Source: Cyanodermella asteris
Taxonomy: Eukaryota > Ascomycota > Lecanoromycetes > Ostropales > Stictidaceae
Direction of reading: 5' to 3'
Length of the DNA: 64,000 nucleotides
Assembly (NCBI GenBank): GCA_900618795.1
Contig: UYJD01000001.1
Span: forward strand, 3,337,166 to 3,401,165
Below, one piece after another: positions 32,705 to 43,010 of this stretch. Each line of letters begins with the position of its first letter. Position 1 is the stretch's first letter. The notes under the pieces are model-generated. The model made no database searches. It had not been told where the DNA came from and saw nothing but the letters and a program-made list of their open reading frames with translations. The translations under genes were made by a program, and so were the position numbers.

Positions 32705-33241
32705 TTATTTAGCTGGTTCGGAGCAATTTGTTCTCCTAACAAACGGCAGGTATATCTGTAACTCGGTCAACTTGGCTGTCTTCAACATGCCTTTTATGAA
32801 CTTACCGAAATATTCCACCAATCGCTTACTTGCGACCTTTGTGCGTCTCCTGCGCGGAGATTTCGCCATAGCATAGCAATCTTTTCGAACAGGGTGCGGT
32901 CCGAATGCAGGCTCAGCCCGCATCAGAGACACATCCAGCACCTGCTGGCGGCGCTCTGTATGATCAGCAATGGTATCTTTGGGCGCAAACCTAACTTTCA
33001 TTATGGACGTCTTCCTTTGGGTGGAAGAGACGGCAGACTCAGGCAATAGCATGGCTTGAGCTGCATATCCTCTGATCTCTGCCGGCGGTCTGTCACCATG
33101 AACAGAGACCCAAGAGTAGTACGTTCGAAATCGTACAATCCGTCTGGGAGGAGCAAAAGCAAGGATGAGCGCTAGTGTGGTGACAATCAAGCCCGCGAAG
33201 GAGTCTGAGACAATTTGCGTAACTTCATAAGTCGAAAACAT
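32705..33241 (-). CDS. Small hypothetical protein with N-terminal membrane segment
   Basis: An intronless 178-codon frame from ATG 33241. Residues 15-30 (SFAGLIVTTLALILAFAPP) form one likely membrane helix or signal anchor. The remainder is basic (clusters such as KSPRRRRTKVASKR) with no recognised domain. It is convergent with the first P450, with only 24 bases between their stop codons. The composition is protein-like, but no family is recognised, so the call is moderate. Confidence 0.45.
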   Translation of the reverse strand: MFSTYEVTQIVSDSFAGLIVTTLALILAFAPPRRIVRFRTYYSWVSVHGDRPPAEIRGYAAQAMLLPESAVSSTQRKTSIMKVRFAPKDTIADHTERRQQVLDVSLMRAEPAFGPHPVRKDCYAMAKSPRRRRTKVASKRLVEYFGKFIKGMLKTAKLTELQIYLPFVRRTNCSEPAK

Positions 33242-33538
33242 GACTCGTGATTCGAGTTCGTGCGAACGTGGCGGTTTGAAGACGTGTAGTACCAGTTTGT
33301 TGGATTTTTGGAGTCGGTCGAGCGAGTGAGCTTATGATGTCGCTGAAGGAGTCATTGTTCCAGATCCATAGCGCTGCTCTCTTTGTGAAAGATAACATGA
33401 TCGATGACAAAGGATTCAATGTACGTTTGGCGCAAGCTTTGTCGAGATGTCTGAGGATTGCAACAGGACAAAAGGACGGCCGTTTTGCACAAGGCTGGTT
33501 GACTGACTGTAGTTTTGCACGTGCGGTGCGCACACCGT

Positions 33539-34939
33539 TCAAAGCTCTGATCGATTGTGTGTAGTACGAAATTCTTGTTGGATGGTTAATTGATGTACAC
33601 AATGATCTATCAAGGCATCCCAAGCTCTCTGATCCTCTCCTTCCCTCCAGGAGGCCAGCACCATTGTGGGGTTCGCTATGGCCAGTCCAAGAGATGGATC
33701 GGCAACGGCATACGGGAAGGGCCGCAATTCGGGCGCACTGTGCAAGGCATCGCAACACGCATCCCAATCGTCATAGTTGTTCTCGCCGTCAAGGTCGTCA
33801 ATGGGGCATGTGAAACAGCATTCGTCGTCTGGCTCAACATCAAAGTGCACCAAGGCCGTCTCGTCATGATGAAGAGCCTTGAAAACGTGAGCCCACTTGA
33901 CCAGGCTTTGACCAGGTTCGGGCTCACAAGCGAAACAGTCCTCCAGAAGCAGATCTGTGACAGTCTTCGAGTGAGAGTGCAGAAATTTCACAAGGCCTTG
34001 GCTCAAACAGAAGCTTTTCAGCGCAAAGACTTTGAGTTTTGGGAAATGGACCTCCTCAAAGTAGACCTGGGGCTGATGACCCATAACGCCAAAGAGGGGC
34101 CCTACAATGCTGAGATATCGGAGTGAGTGCGCAGCCGACAGCGTATGACTGTGGAGCGAGCTGGCAAATTTGCGGAAGCCGCCAAACGTGCAAGTCTGAA
34201 CTTCGTCCCGAAAACTTGTTTCGAAATTGAGATGCATTCCCTTCAGTCTGCCCAGAAAGGACTTCCATTCTGGAGAGGAAAAGGCCTCACTGGATCTTGG
34301 GACCATTGGACAATTGTCGAGCCTGTCCACATACTGGTTCTGTGCTAGCGTCTCCCATACAAGCTTCATCATTGCCCGCCACGGCACGTGTAGCTCTTCG
34401 ACCCTTGTTTGTTTCGGTGTTTCTCCAGCTCCTGAGCTGCAACTGTAGTATTCGTCGGGATAATCGTAGATCCTGCGGTGTCGGGGCTTCAGATCTAGGT
34501 CGGTGAGGTCTACCCTGTGAAAATTCCACCAGATCCATAAGGAGTTTGCATTTGGCGTATATGTGCCAATCAGCAGCTCCCGAGCAGCAGGGCAGAGGAG
34601 CTCATCCTGTCAAAGAGCCCAAGATTGACGGGTAGCATGTGTTGACCTGCTTTTCTGGTGCTTCGAATACTTGACGCTTGTGTTCACGACAACGAAGGAA
34701 AGCTCTCGACAGCATCTTCCATATGTTTTTGCGATTGAAAAGGACATTTCTGCATTTTTGGGATCGTTTGTGAATTTCATGGTGCGAAAGATCCGGTCGG
34801 CGAAAAGTTCCCGCAGTATCTTGCACGATGAGCTGAGAGGCAAAAGTATGTTGGAATAGTCAGCGTAGTCAATCTCTTCATATTCGTCGGCGATCATGAG
34901 CTGAATCTCCACAGGGAGATCCAAGAAAGAGTAAGACAT
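33539..34939 (-). pseudogene. F-box-like protein paralogue with a single in-frame TGA
   Basis: From ATG 34939 one frame runs 467 codons to 33539 with a single TGA at 34610-34612. It aligns collinearly with the neighbouring paralogue: FLDLPVEIQLMIADEYEEIDY against FLDLPMEIQIMIVEELQDIDY, RQSWAL in both, and WRAMMKLVWETLAQNQ against WRALMKLVWENLAQNQ. The stop corresponds to an Arg codon in the paralogue (CTT CGT versus CTT TGA), so a CGA-to-TGA change in an ancestral Arg codon is the simplest explanation. After the stop the frame stays open for 356 codons with well-kept similarity, so any loss is recent, or the stop is read through or erroneous. If functional, the protein would be a substrate receptor of an SCF ubiquitin ligase. 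Confidence 0.75.
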
Positions 34940-35502
34940 CGCTGCAGGATCGCCGCAAAGCCCAGATTAATATTGAGTCAATGAAGGACCTGATGAGCGC
35001 CCTTGGTTTTCCACTGAAGACGCACGACAACTCGGCCAGCCACCGATGGGCCGTCATTGAGCTCAGCCAGTAACGATTTACGATTGACCTATATGTGGAG
35101 CTGGTGAGGAGGTTGCAACATGGTATGCGACGCTTGATGGTATTCCGGCTTTCGGTGAAGGCAAGGAGGACGCCGGAGTCTTGCGGTCAGCTAGGTGCAA
35201 GAGAAAAAGTTCGGATGAAGTGAATGGCCAGGCATCCATCAGTGCAATCGATGAAGCGCGGACTGGAGTCCGCAGCAGCATCGAAGTCCGCAGGGAAGGC
35301 GCGACCGAATGACTCTTCGCACTGAGAACAAGATGATACCAGACCTACTAGTCAAGTACCTGGGTACTGTCAGTCAAAATTGTGCAGCGTGCGCTGAATG
35401 AAGTTTACTTTGCATGAGCTCGAGCTGCAATGTAAGGGGAGCTTCCCGATCCCACATGTGCTGGTCTCCGTGGCGTAGGATGAACGTAATCCTGCGCGCT
35501 GC
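34940..35502. other. Spacer between tandem F-box paralogues
   Basis: This contains the promoter of the 34939 copy and the 3' flank of the 36936 copy. No other feature seen. Confidence 0.45.
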
Positions 35503-36936
35503 CTAACCATCTTCCTCATCAGATGGTGTGCCGAAACGCCATTTCACTGTCTTTGACTTGAATGTCGCTAACAATGCATTGTATTCCCTAAGATCGTCTC
35601 CGTCCAGGAAAGACTCAAGAACCATATCTGGGTCTGGTTCCGTGTAGCCATGGTCGAGGTCCAGTGAGGCGTACGGAAACAAGCGCTTGTCGGTGTTCTC
35701 AACGTATTCCATGCAGTGCAGCCACGCTCGTAGCCTCCGACCATCATAATCCGGGACGCCATCCCAACCAGTAAAACAATCATCGTTGTTTGGCGAGCAA
35801 TGTAGAGACTTGATTGTTGATTCTGAATGATTGAGAGCGCTAAACACTTGCGCCCATTTGAGAGGGTCTCCACCGTGCTCCGGCCTGCATGCGAAGCAGT
35901 TTTCTAGCATCAGGGATATCAAGGTCGTCGAATGCAGAAACAAGAAATCGATAAAGGCTTGGCTCAGACATATGTCCCATACCCGGAGCATTTGCAACCT
36001 GGGAAAGTGGAGTTTTTCGAAGGCTACTTGGGCCTGATAGCCCATTACACCATGCTCTGGACCACAAAGAGAAAGCATAGTGAGATTATTAGCAAGTTTC
36101 AGCAGGAGATCGTCCATTGACAGAGTAAATTGTTGGAACCCGGGCAAGGTGGAAGCATCACGCAGCGAATCGTTCTCGCCTGGGAATTGCAGAAAGAGGC
36201 CCCGGAGTCGTCCAAGAAAAGATATCCACTCCGGAGTGATGAACACCTCGCTCGGCTTAGCCACAACACGAGGCACTTCCAGGTTGCGTATAGTTTGGTT
36301 CTGTGCTAAGTTCTCCCATACAAGTTTCATAAGGGCACGCCATGGGTCATTGAGTTCGGCACGTCGCGTATCTCCAAGCTGCTCCTGGTCCTCGAACCAA
36401 TAACTGACGGTTGGGCTGTCACCTTCATTAAAGTAGATGTCATAAGTCAGTTCCTCTGCCACGTCCGAGTCTATCGCGAATTCACTGTCCCTGTCTTCGA
36501 AGTCGAAACCCCACCGGATTTCTGCGGCGCCGACTCTGGGTGTGTGCTTGCCCTGGAGCAGCTCTCTTGCTGCTGGACACAGCAATTCGTCTGAACGAAG
36601 GGCCCACGATTGGCGTGTGGCCCGTATGCTGCGCCTCGGGGACCATCTCCTTCTCCGCTGTCCAGACTGCACTTTTTGGCCGATACCATAGAATACAAAC
36701 CTCCGAACGTGCTGGCCGTACACCTTCGCGACCATCAGCGTCGCATCTGCCGATTTCGGTTGGTTGGTGAACTTGAGTATGAAAAAGATGTGCTCGGCAA
36801 GTATTTGACGTAGAAATTTGCATGTCGAGCTAAGCGGAATGAGACAATTGCTGAAATCATCGTAGTCAATATCTTGAAGCTCCTCGACGATCATGATCTG
36901 GATCTCCATTGGGAGATCCAGAAATGACGGAGCCAT
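35503..36936 (-). CDS. F-box-like protein, 477 aa
   Basis: An intronless frame; the start is set at MAPSFLDLP (36936) because upstream codons lack an ATG and the paralogue starts at the same place. The N-terminal motif FLDLPMEIQIMIVEEL, followed by LIPLSSTCKFLRQIL, fits an F-box (residues about 3-45). The remainder alternates hydrophobic segments that may form irregular leucine-rich repeats (LTMLSLCGPEHGV, LHFPRLQMLRVWDICLS, LISLMLENCFAC). Fungal genomes carry many such lineage-specific F-box proteins; a role as an SCF receptor is inferred. The tandem copy at 33539-34939 is its closest relative here. The acidic C-terminus ends DEEDG. Confidence 0.78.
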   Translation of the reverse strand: MAPSFLDLPMEIQIMIVEELQDIDYDDFSNCLIPLSSTCKFLRQILAEHIFFILKFTNQPKSADATLMVAKVYGQHVRRFVFYGIGQKVQSGQRRRRWSPRRSIRATRQSWALRSDELLCPAARELLQGKHTPRVGAAEIRWGFDFEDRDSEFAIDSDVAEELTYDIYFNEGDSPTVSYWFEDQEQLGDTRRAELNDPWRALMKLVWENLAQNQTIRNLEVPRVVAKPSEVFITPEWISFLGRLRGLFLQFPGENDSLRDASTLPGFQQFTLSMDDLLLKLANNLTMLSLCGPEHGVMGYQAQVAFEKLHFPRLQMLRVWDICLSQAFIDFLFLHSTTLISLMLENCFACRPEHGGDPLKWAQVFSALNHSESTIKSLHCSPNNDDCFTGWDGVPDYDGRRLRAWLHCMEYVENTDKRLFPYASLDLDHGYTEPDPDMVLESFLDGDDLREYNALLATFKSKTVKWRFGTPSDEEDG

Positions 36937-37471
36937 GACAGGCTTTTGTTGCGCAGACTTCGTCTGTACGATGAATCGAACAGCTAGGCTGGGACAAACG
37001 GTCTCTGTCACCGGCAGCTCCCGTATCGAAGAATAGAAGGCACAGGAGTGGCATTGACTTCAGGACGGCTGTTGAGAGACAGACGCGTCGACGCGACGCG
37101 ACAGATGACGTCACCTCTTTCAATCGATCGTGCTCGGGCAGACAACAACCTTAATCTTTCCAGAGGATCAAGACCATTCGAGTTGTAGATTAACCCAGCA
37201 TCATCGATAAAGGCTGCCTTGCCTTGATGATACATTGCTTTTCTCCGGTTTGGGTCTTGGGCCTACAGGACATCGGTACCACAACACTTTGACGGCTGCG
37301 CATGGAAATCGATATAGTCTCTGTTTGTGTGAGCACGACAAGCTAAAACGCTTATGGCGTTCACAGTATCTCGAGTCCTGACTTGATCCCGGCGATTCAC
37401 AGCATACCTGCTCCAGGTACGGAACATGCCCGCAATTGAAACAGTAGTGAGAATTCAGGCACCAGATCTCC
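36937..37471. other. Short intergenic region with a Cys-rich frame
   Basis: On the minus strand, 37482-37201 overlaps the end of the P450 gene and encodes a Cys-rich stretch (WCLNSHYCFNCGHVP, CCES, RYCERHK) without an ATG. It may be a relic of a small zinc-binding-type protein or chance. It also contains the F-box gene promoter. Confidence 0.3.
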
Positions 37472-39173
37472 TCACACCCCACGACGACGCAGCTTTACCA
37501 TCAGTGGCAACTTGTCCCAAAGAATGAACACCTTCTGTTGATCCCAGTGTTCTGACTCTTCGCAGAGTTCCAAGTCAAAATTCCATAAAACTCTTGCCAA
37601 GATACCACGAATCTCTGCCCAGGCAAGATGCTGGTATCGCCCGCATATCAGTCGATACTTTGATTCAAATTGAATTGACAGCAGCTTCAGATCGTACGTA
37701 CCTGTCCGAGACAATTTCGAGGCCCGATGGAAAACGGTTGCAACGCATGTTTCAAATCCTTCGTGTACTTTGCGTCCCCCAGCCAGCGCTCCGGGACGTA
37801 TTCATCAGGGTCTGTAAAGTTGCGAGCGGAGCGGTAGGTGCTCCAGCCGTGGACACCGATCGATACCTACACTTGGTCAGCGACTGAAACCACCATGTTC
37901 CTTCTCCACATGTGTCGTTGTGACCTACATCCTCAGGAATGTAATATCCTGCAATCACCGCGCCTCCCGGTTGTGTCCTTCGAGGCAGTGGTCCGGGAAC
38001 GGGAGGATACATTCGGAAAGCCTCGCGAAGGCAGGCATTCAAGTAAGGCAGGCGCGCCAGCTCGGTCGTGCTCATGTCTGCAGCGTTCGAGAAGACGGAA
38101 CGAAGCTCTTTGGTAAGCTGAGCCATCTTTGTCGGATTCTTGAGAAGGTGAAAAGTCGTGCCGCTGAGAATTGTTGCGGAAGTCTCGCTGCCCGCTACAA
38201 TGAGGTTGCCTGCCATTTTCATGATCTCCGGGCGAGTCATGCCCTTTTCGTCGTTGTGGCGCAGAATGAAGCTTCAGAGATGTCAGTGGAGATCGAGATG
38301 GATCGCGAGCAGTGTTTACCTCATGAAGTCCCGGCGATCTGTGCCCATGTCTAGCCGCCGAGCGGCCTTGTCTTTGGTGTATTGAGCATGCGCATATCGC
38401 GCCTTGGACAAGGATGGAAAAAGTGCTAATGAAGCCAGAAACGGTGTACCGACCAACGGATAAAGTCTGAAAAGTCTGAAGAGACGGGCAAATTTGAGTC
38501 CGCGGAAAATCTGTGCGATCCACGTGTGGTACTCCTCATCTCGAAGTGAGTGAAAAGGCTCAGCAAAAGCGAGATCACCAATGATGTCAAACGTGGTAAA
38601 ATTGAACCACCTCACAACCTCAACTTTCCCTTTGGCCGGTCCATCAACTTGTTCTCCCAGTTTTCGAATCAGTAAGTCGAAGTACGAATGCAGAATTGGT
38701 TCCTGTTCACGAAGAGCTGCCTCAGACAGTGCATGGCTAAGCAAGCGTCTAATTCTCGCGTGGTCGGCATCATCCGCAGACAAGATATCGGCGATGCCGT
38801 CGTTGCCGGAGGAATACACATCCTTGTCTTTTGGGATGGGTTTGCGCTGCGTGGTCTGGCCGTAAATATCTTGCCAGGCCTCGGCGTCATTGAAAGAGAT
38901 CTTGCTTGGTGAGATTCGGACAACTGGGCCGTACTGTTCGTGTAGACTCCGCCAATTTGCAGCTACGTCGCCGGTCCAAATTTCATAGCATTCCGCGAAG
39001 TAGAAGGCGCCGCGGAATTTAGGACCTGGAATTTTGGCTTTGGCAAGGGGATGAGATGTGATGTTGTAGACGCCGACGGCTATGCAGTAGATGATGTAGC
39101 CGAATAGAAGGGAGAGGGCCGCGCCGGGGAATGAGGAAGGAAGTCTCTCAGCAATAGAAGCGGTGAAACTCAT
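37472..39173 (-). CDS. Cytochrome P450 monooxygenase (second), four exons
   Basis: Exons on the minus strand are 39173-38320, 38271-37929, 37866-37702 and 37630-37472; introns are 48, 62 and 71 nt. The product is 506 aa. An N-terminal membrane anchor (ALSLLFGYIIYCIAVGVY) is followed by the hinge AKIPGPKFRG. YGPVVRISPSKISFND is typical of fungal CYP65/CYP58-like enzymes. The I-helix is AGSETSATILSG, ExxR lies in REAFRMYPP, PERW is present, and the haem loop FSIGPRNCLGQ has its Cys at about 451. The last intron falls directly after LGQ, and exon 4 restores HLAWAEIRGILARVLWNFDLEL. All motifs are intact. It is divergent from the SDR, with about 500 bases of shared promoter. Substrate unknown; the enzyme type is common in secondary-metabolite tailoring. 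Confidence 0.93.
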
Positions 39174-39674
39174 TTTCGCGAATGAAGGGGAAGGACAAGT
39201 GGAAGAAATGAAAGGATCGCCTGATTGTCTTTAAACCCATCAAGAGACCTCCAGCTGGAGCCCGCTCCCATCGTCTTGCGGACGTATTGCGCATTCGACC
39301 TTATGCACTGAATCGTGTGTCGTTGGTGCTCAGATCGCCATTTCTTGATGTCCATCACGGTCCTGGTAGAATCTGATGCACTTTTCAGCTGGTCGGCATG
39401 GTGTTCCACCGAACGGCCGGACCACCCTGGTTTCAATTGTCAGCGGCCACGAGGTTGGCTGCAACGTCAAGCTGATGCGGCCATTTTATAGGTCGCATGA
39501 GGGGTCAGCTCAGCTCGATCTTGCATCGAATCTTGATATGTTTTCGCTTGGAAGGCGCTAGTCAATGCAGCGGAAAATAAATGCAAATGGCCGTCCAGCT
39601 CTCGAGATGGGTACTTCTGTTAGGACTTTCTCGTTCTTGTTCAGACATTCGGACCTCAGGCAAGTGGCAGCAAT
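39174..39674. promoter_or_regulatory. Shared promoter between divergent P450 and SDR genes
   Basis: Five hundred bases separate the two start codons, so both promoters sit here. Weak TATA-like sequences occur for each (TTTAAAG about 60 bases upstream of the P450 ATG on the minus strand, TTTATAGG about 190 bases upstream of the SDR ATG). The divergent arrangement suggests co-regulation, which is an inference. Confidence 0.45.
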
Positions 39675-40714
39675 ATGGAGTTTTTGAAAGCTCAATTCAC
39701 AAGAATACCACAAGTCGCCCCTGTCAACCTTGCGCAGAGCACGGTTCCCATCACCGGTGCAAATGCAGGCATTGGCTTTGAGACCGCGAAAGAATTGCTC
39801 AAGTCCAGACCACAACGCCTGATCATTGCATGTCGGAACGAAGAGAAGGGCCACGCAGCGAAGCGGATGCTTGAGGACAGCAATATCGCTGATACGAGCA
39901 TCGAGGTCCGCCAGCTTGACCAAAGCAGATTCGATTCTGTCCGGTCATTTGCCCTTGGACTGAAGGACACGAAGGTGCACATTGCCGTTCTGAATGCTGG
40001 TAATACTCCGAAATCTATCAGACATCAAACATTGACTGATATGAGCTTGTAGGCGTCTTTGGCTCCGAATGGGCCTCATCCTCTGATGGATACGAATTCG
40101 ATTTGCAAGTCAATACCCTCGCGCCCGCTCTCCTCTCGATTCTGCTCCTTCCGAATCTCCGTCTTGCAAATCGAAGAAGCGCAGATGGATTACAACAGCC
40201 TACATTGAAGCCTCGCCTCGCAATTGTTTCCTCTGGTCTGCACGAGACGTCCAGGTTCAAAGAATCAGAAGAACCAATTGGAGGAATCATACCAGCATTG
40301 AACGACCAGAGCCGCTATAGTCAGGCGGATCGCTATCCAACCACCAAGATCATGGGCTTGCTTTGGACCCGTGAGTTGGCCGCCCGTGTGTCAAGCGAAG
40401 ACATCATTATCAATGCTCCGAACCCTGGATTCTGCAAGACGGGACTCATGAGGAACACTGCTGGATTCATGAAAGTCGTTGTGCAGATATTCAGTGCTTT
40501 ATTTGGGCGTTCTGCACAGGATGGCGCCCGGTGCATCGTTGATGCTGTCATTCAGAAGGGTGTTGAGTCCCACGGCAAGTATCTTACGGAGTCAGATGTA
40601 AAGCCGGAGGGAGAACTGGTACCGAAGGTTAGGGACTTGAATCTGCAAAAGCGCGTGTGGAACGAGGTATTTGAACATATTCAGCGGAGCAATGTAGAGC
40701 TTCGAGAACCTTGA
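39675..40714 (+). CDS. Short-chain dehydrogenase/reductase
   Basis: An NAD(P)-dependent oxidoreductase with a Rossmann fold. Exon 1 is 39675-39999, a 53-nt intron is 40000-40052 (GTAATA ... TTGACTGAT ... TTGTAG), and exon 2 is 40053-40714; the product is 328 aa. The cofactor-binding motif TGANAGIG is at 27-34. RNEEKG follows beta-2, suggesting NADP preference. NAG (interrupted by the intron), the catalytic Ser region IVSSGLHE and the YPTTK active site follow in order, then NAPNPGF. The family is used in both primary and secondary metabolism (ketone/alcohol steps). Its position head-to-head with a P450 suggests a shared pathway. Confidence 0.9.
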
Positions 40715-41279
40715 AGATCTTGCTCTTGTCAACTTCTCCAACTAGTGAATGAAGGCCTTCGAAGACGCGAAACGAAGTAATCTCACCGCCATGTGAATCC
40801 TCTTAAACCGCTGGTCAGGTTTGCGGTACGGCCGAGCCGTGAGCACCGCATGTCGACTGCAACTTCGCATATTCAACGTCTAGTCGGAATTCAATTGTGG
40901 ACATCCACGAACGCTGACCTGAAACATTCCCTAGATCGAATTCGTTGAGCAAAATATCCGCTGATCAAATACTCAGAGCCATTAAGCCAGGTACAGACTA
41001 GCCTTAAGGAGCGCCACCAACTTTCGTTTGCTGCACGGTAGTTCGGCGTTCAGCGTCGACGGCAGGTGCACATGTTCACATCTTCCAGAAAGTTGCGGAT
41101 ATCTCAATATGGCGAGGAGCTGTGCCGCCGAGTCCACGAAATCTTCGGCTTCATATGTCGATCCGCAAGATATGACTGAGGACGTGCCTACTCGAGTTTT
41201 GTTAGCGGACAAGCTAACTCGGCCGTTTTAATTGCACCTGATAAAATGAAGCTCGCGATCCTCGCTTTCCGTTCTTGCC
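40715..41279. other. Intergenic region, two plus-strand genes
   Basis: This holds the 3' flank of the SDR and the promoter of the next gene. An ATG at 41246 followed by a hydrophobic stretch (MKLAILAF) lies out of frame with the downstream gene. Nothing else recognised. Confidence 0.4.
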
Positions 41280-41966
41280 ATGTGCACAGTGGCAGCGAGC
41301 GCCACCACTGCTCCATCCCAGGTCTCTTCGCTCAACAACCCTCAAACGACCGCCCTACTTCACGACCTGGCCACCAAGCTCACTACATCGCAAAAGGCGA
41401 TCAACGAATCTTCGGTCACGTTGACCAAGGACAGCACGGATGTGCAGAAGACTGTCGTGTCGCTCAAAGTTGCACCTCTATATGCTCGTAAGCATATTCC
41501 AATATCGACTTCGGGTCAGTGACGAGCTTTCATCCGCTGATAACTCTCAGAGATGAGTTGGGGTCTCGGAAACATGGCCACCAAGGCTTTTATGGCTTCC
41601 TTCTTTGGCAGCGCCAAGCGGACCGAAGGCGAGGACATCGTTGCCCGCCAGCAAGACCCGACCTCCCAGTTACAGGCTGCGATTCGCGGGGTCGAGCAGC
41701 GGGTCGTTTCGCAGCTTATATACAGCCCGATAGGGTGGACTGAGTCCAGTCTCTCCCTGGCCAAGGCGGTATCTCTCCAATGCAAGGTATAGGGGGAACT
41801 TCCGTGGTTATTATGCTAACAAAATTTGAAGGACACCCCAATTGCGCCGATCACGGGCGGCCCGCTGTTGATATTGTATATCTTCGCCTACGGTGTGCCC
41901 CATTTTGAGGGAATGTATGCAAAGCGTCCGGATTCAGGGCTTGGCCCGCGTAGCGTTGGGGTGTAG
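41280..41966 (+). CDS. Unrecognised helical protein, three exons
   Basis: The model is exon 1 41280-41487, a 63-nt intron, exon 2 41551-41786, a 45-nt intron (GTATAG ... TGCTAAC ... TTTGAAG) and exon 3 41832-41966, giving 192 aa. The joins read VAPLYA-QMSWGLGNM and SLQCK-DTPIAPITGG. The first 70 residues look like an amphipathic helix rich in Thr/Ser/Gln (LLHDLATKLTTSQKAIN). Near the C-terminus GGPLLILYIFAYGVP is hydrophobic and may insert in a membrane. The N-terminus (MCTVAASATTAPSQ) looks like the end of a secretion signal, so the true start is unsettled. A later frame at 42084-42269 could be a further exon, but I found no phase-compatible splice. No family recognised. Confidence 0.45.
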
Positions 41967-42238
41967 GGAGACCGATTGCATGTTCCTCCACTAACGAAAT
42001 CAAGACTCAGAGAATCACATTTTTGGGTGGATCGAAAGTCATAAGCTGCACTCTGCCTGACTTCATTGACATCCTCACTTCAGGGTCTGTTTAAAGCACA
42101 CTTCGCTCAAGATGAACATGTGGTGTCGTCTGATGAGGTCGCTGTGACTATAGCTGCTGAAACGATCAGCCAGGCCGACCTAAGCTCAGCGGGAGGAAAC
42201 CCGTTCATTCAGACGACGCCGGCTGATATCGCAATTCA

Positions 42239-42883
42239 TCAACGGCCCGATGGTGGATGCGGCTGAGTCTCCCAACCTCCACTCGTCGCTTGCCATGTAG
42301 TCCACCACTCTTGCTGGCTGCTGGCATCGGCATTGCCTTTCTGACCTGACACCTGAGAAAAGATCGAGCCTGCTCGTTGGCCTTGGGACAGCCACCACTG
42401 GACCTTTTCCTGTGGTTGGTATTTCGCACCCGAGCCGGGAGACAAAGCCGTCTTGTCCACGAAGATGATATCGAATCCACCATTCATATTCCTCAAGCCA
42501 ATAACCACGTAGATGCCTCGACCAGGCTGGTAGTTCGAAGAACCGATCTTCAGCCAGCCGGCTTCGGGCGCCGTGTTACTGGGAACAAACATGCCGTAGC
42601 CGTTGATGTCGTAGACTTGACCTTTTTCGCACGACTGCCAATTGCCTCCCAAGACCACACTCGCCCCTTCTGAAGGTGCTGTCGTCGTCCAGTTCAGGGC
42701 ATAGCTTGTGTTCCATGCGACGTCGACGCTGGGTTCGATGGCCTTTGATTGCCAAATGACATTGGATACGGTCGAGTTGTCCGAGGTCGTAACCTCCTGC
42801 GCAAGTTGCCATTTCCAGCCGTCCTGTGCGATGAACCTGAAGTTCTGCATGCTCTCGTAGAGGTGAATTTGCCGGGTAGACAT
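42239..42883 (-). CDS. Unrecognised beta-rich protein, 214 aa
   Basis: An intronless frame from ATG 42883 with a clearly protein-like, Trp-rich sequence: IAQDGWKWQLAQEVTT, VAWNTSYALNWTTTAP, VVLGGNWQSCEKGQVYDI, GIYVVIGLRNMNGGFDIIFVD. Alternating polar and hydrophobic residues suggest an all-beta sandwich. There is no signal peptide, and the C-terminal 40 residues are polar. A TATA-like element lies 120 bases upstream. It is convergent with the unrecognised gene at 41280-41966. I cannot place the family; a lectin-like or membrane-active fold is possible but unsupported. Confidence 0.65.
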   Translation of the reverse strand: MSTRQIHLYESMQNFRFIAQDGWKWQLAQEVTTSDNSTVSNVIWQSKAIEPSVDVAWNTSYALNWTTTAPSEGASVVLGGNWQSCEKGQVYDINGYGMFVPSNTAPEAGWLKIGSSNYQPGRGIYVVIGLRNMNGGFDIIFVDKTALSPGSGAKYQPQEKVQWWLSQGQRAGSIFSQVSGQKGNADASSQQEWWTTWQATSGGWETQPHPPSGR

Positions 42884-43004
42884 GATTGTCAGATCCTGGA
42901 TTGAATAAGCGATCTCAAAAGTTTGGAAGAAAGTCGGTATTACAGTAGCAAAGATTTTCAGATCAAGTTATGAACTGCGACCGTGTCAAAATGTGGGGAT
43001 TGCA

Positions 43005-43010
43005 TATATA
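43005..43010 (-). promoter_or_regulatory. TATA element of the 42883 gene
   Basis: TATATA inside the palindrome GCATATATATGC, about 120 bases upstream of the minus-strand ATG at 42883. Assigned by position. Confidence 0.5.
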
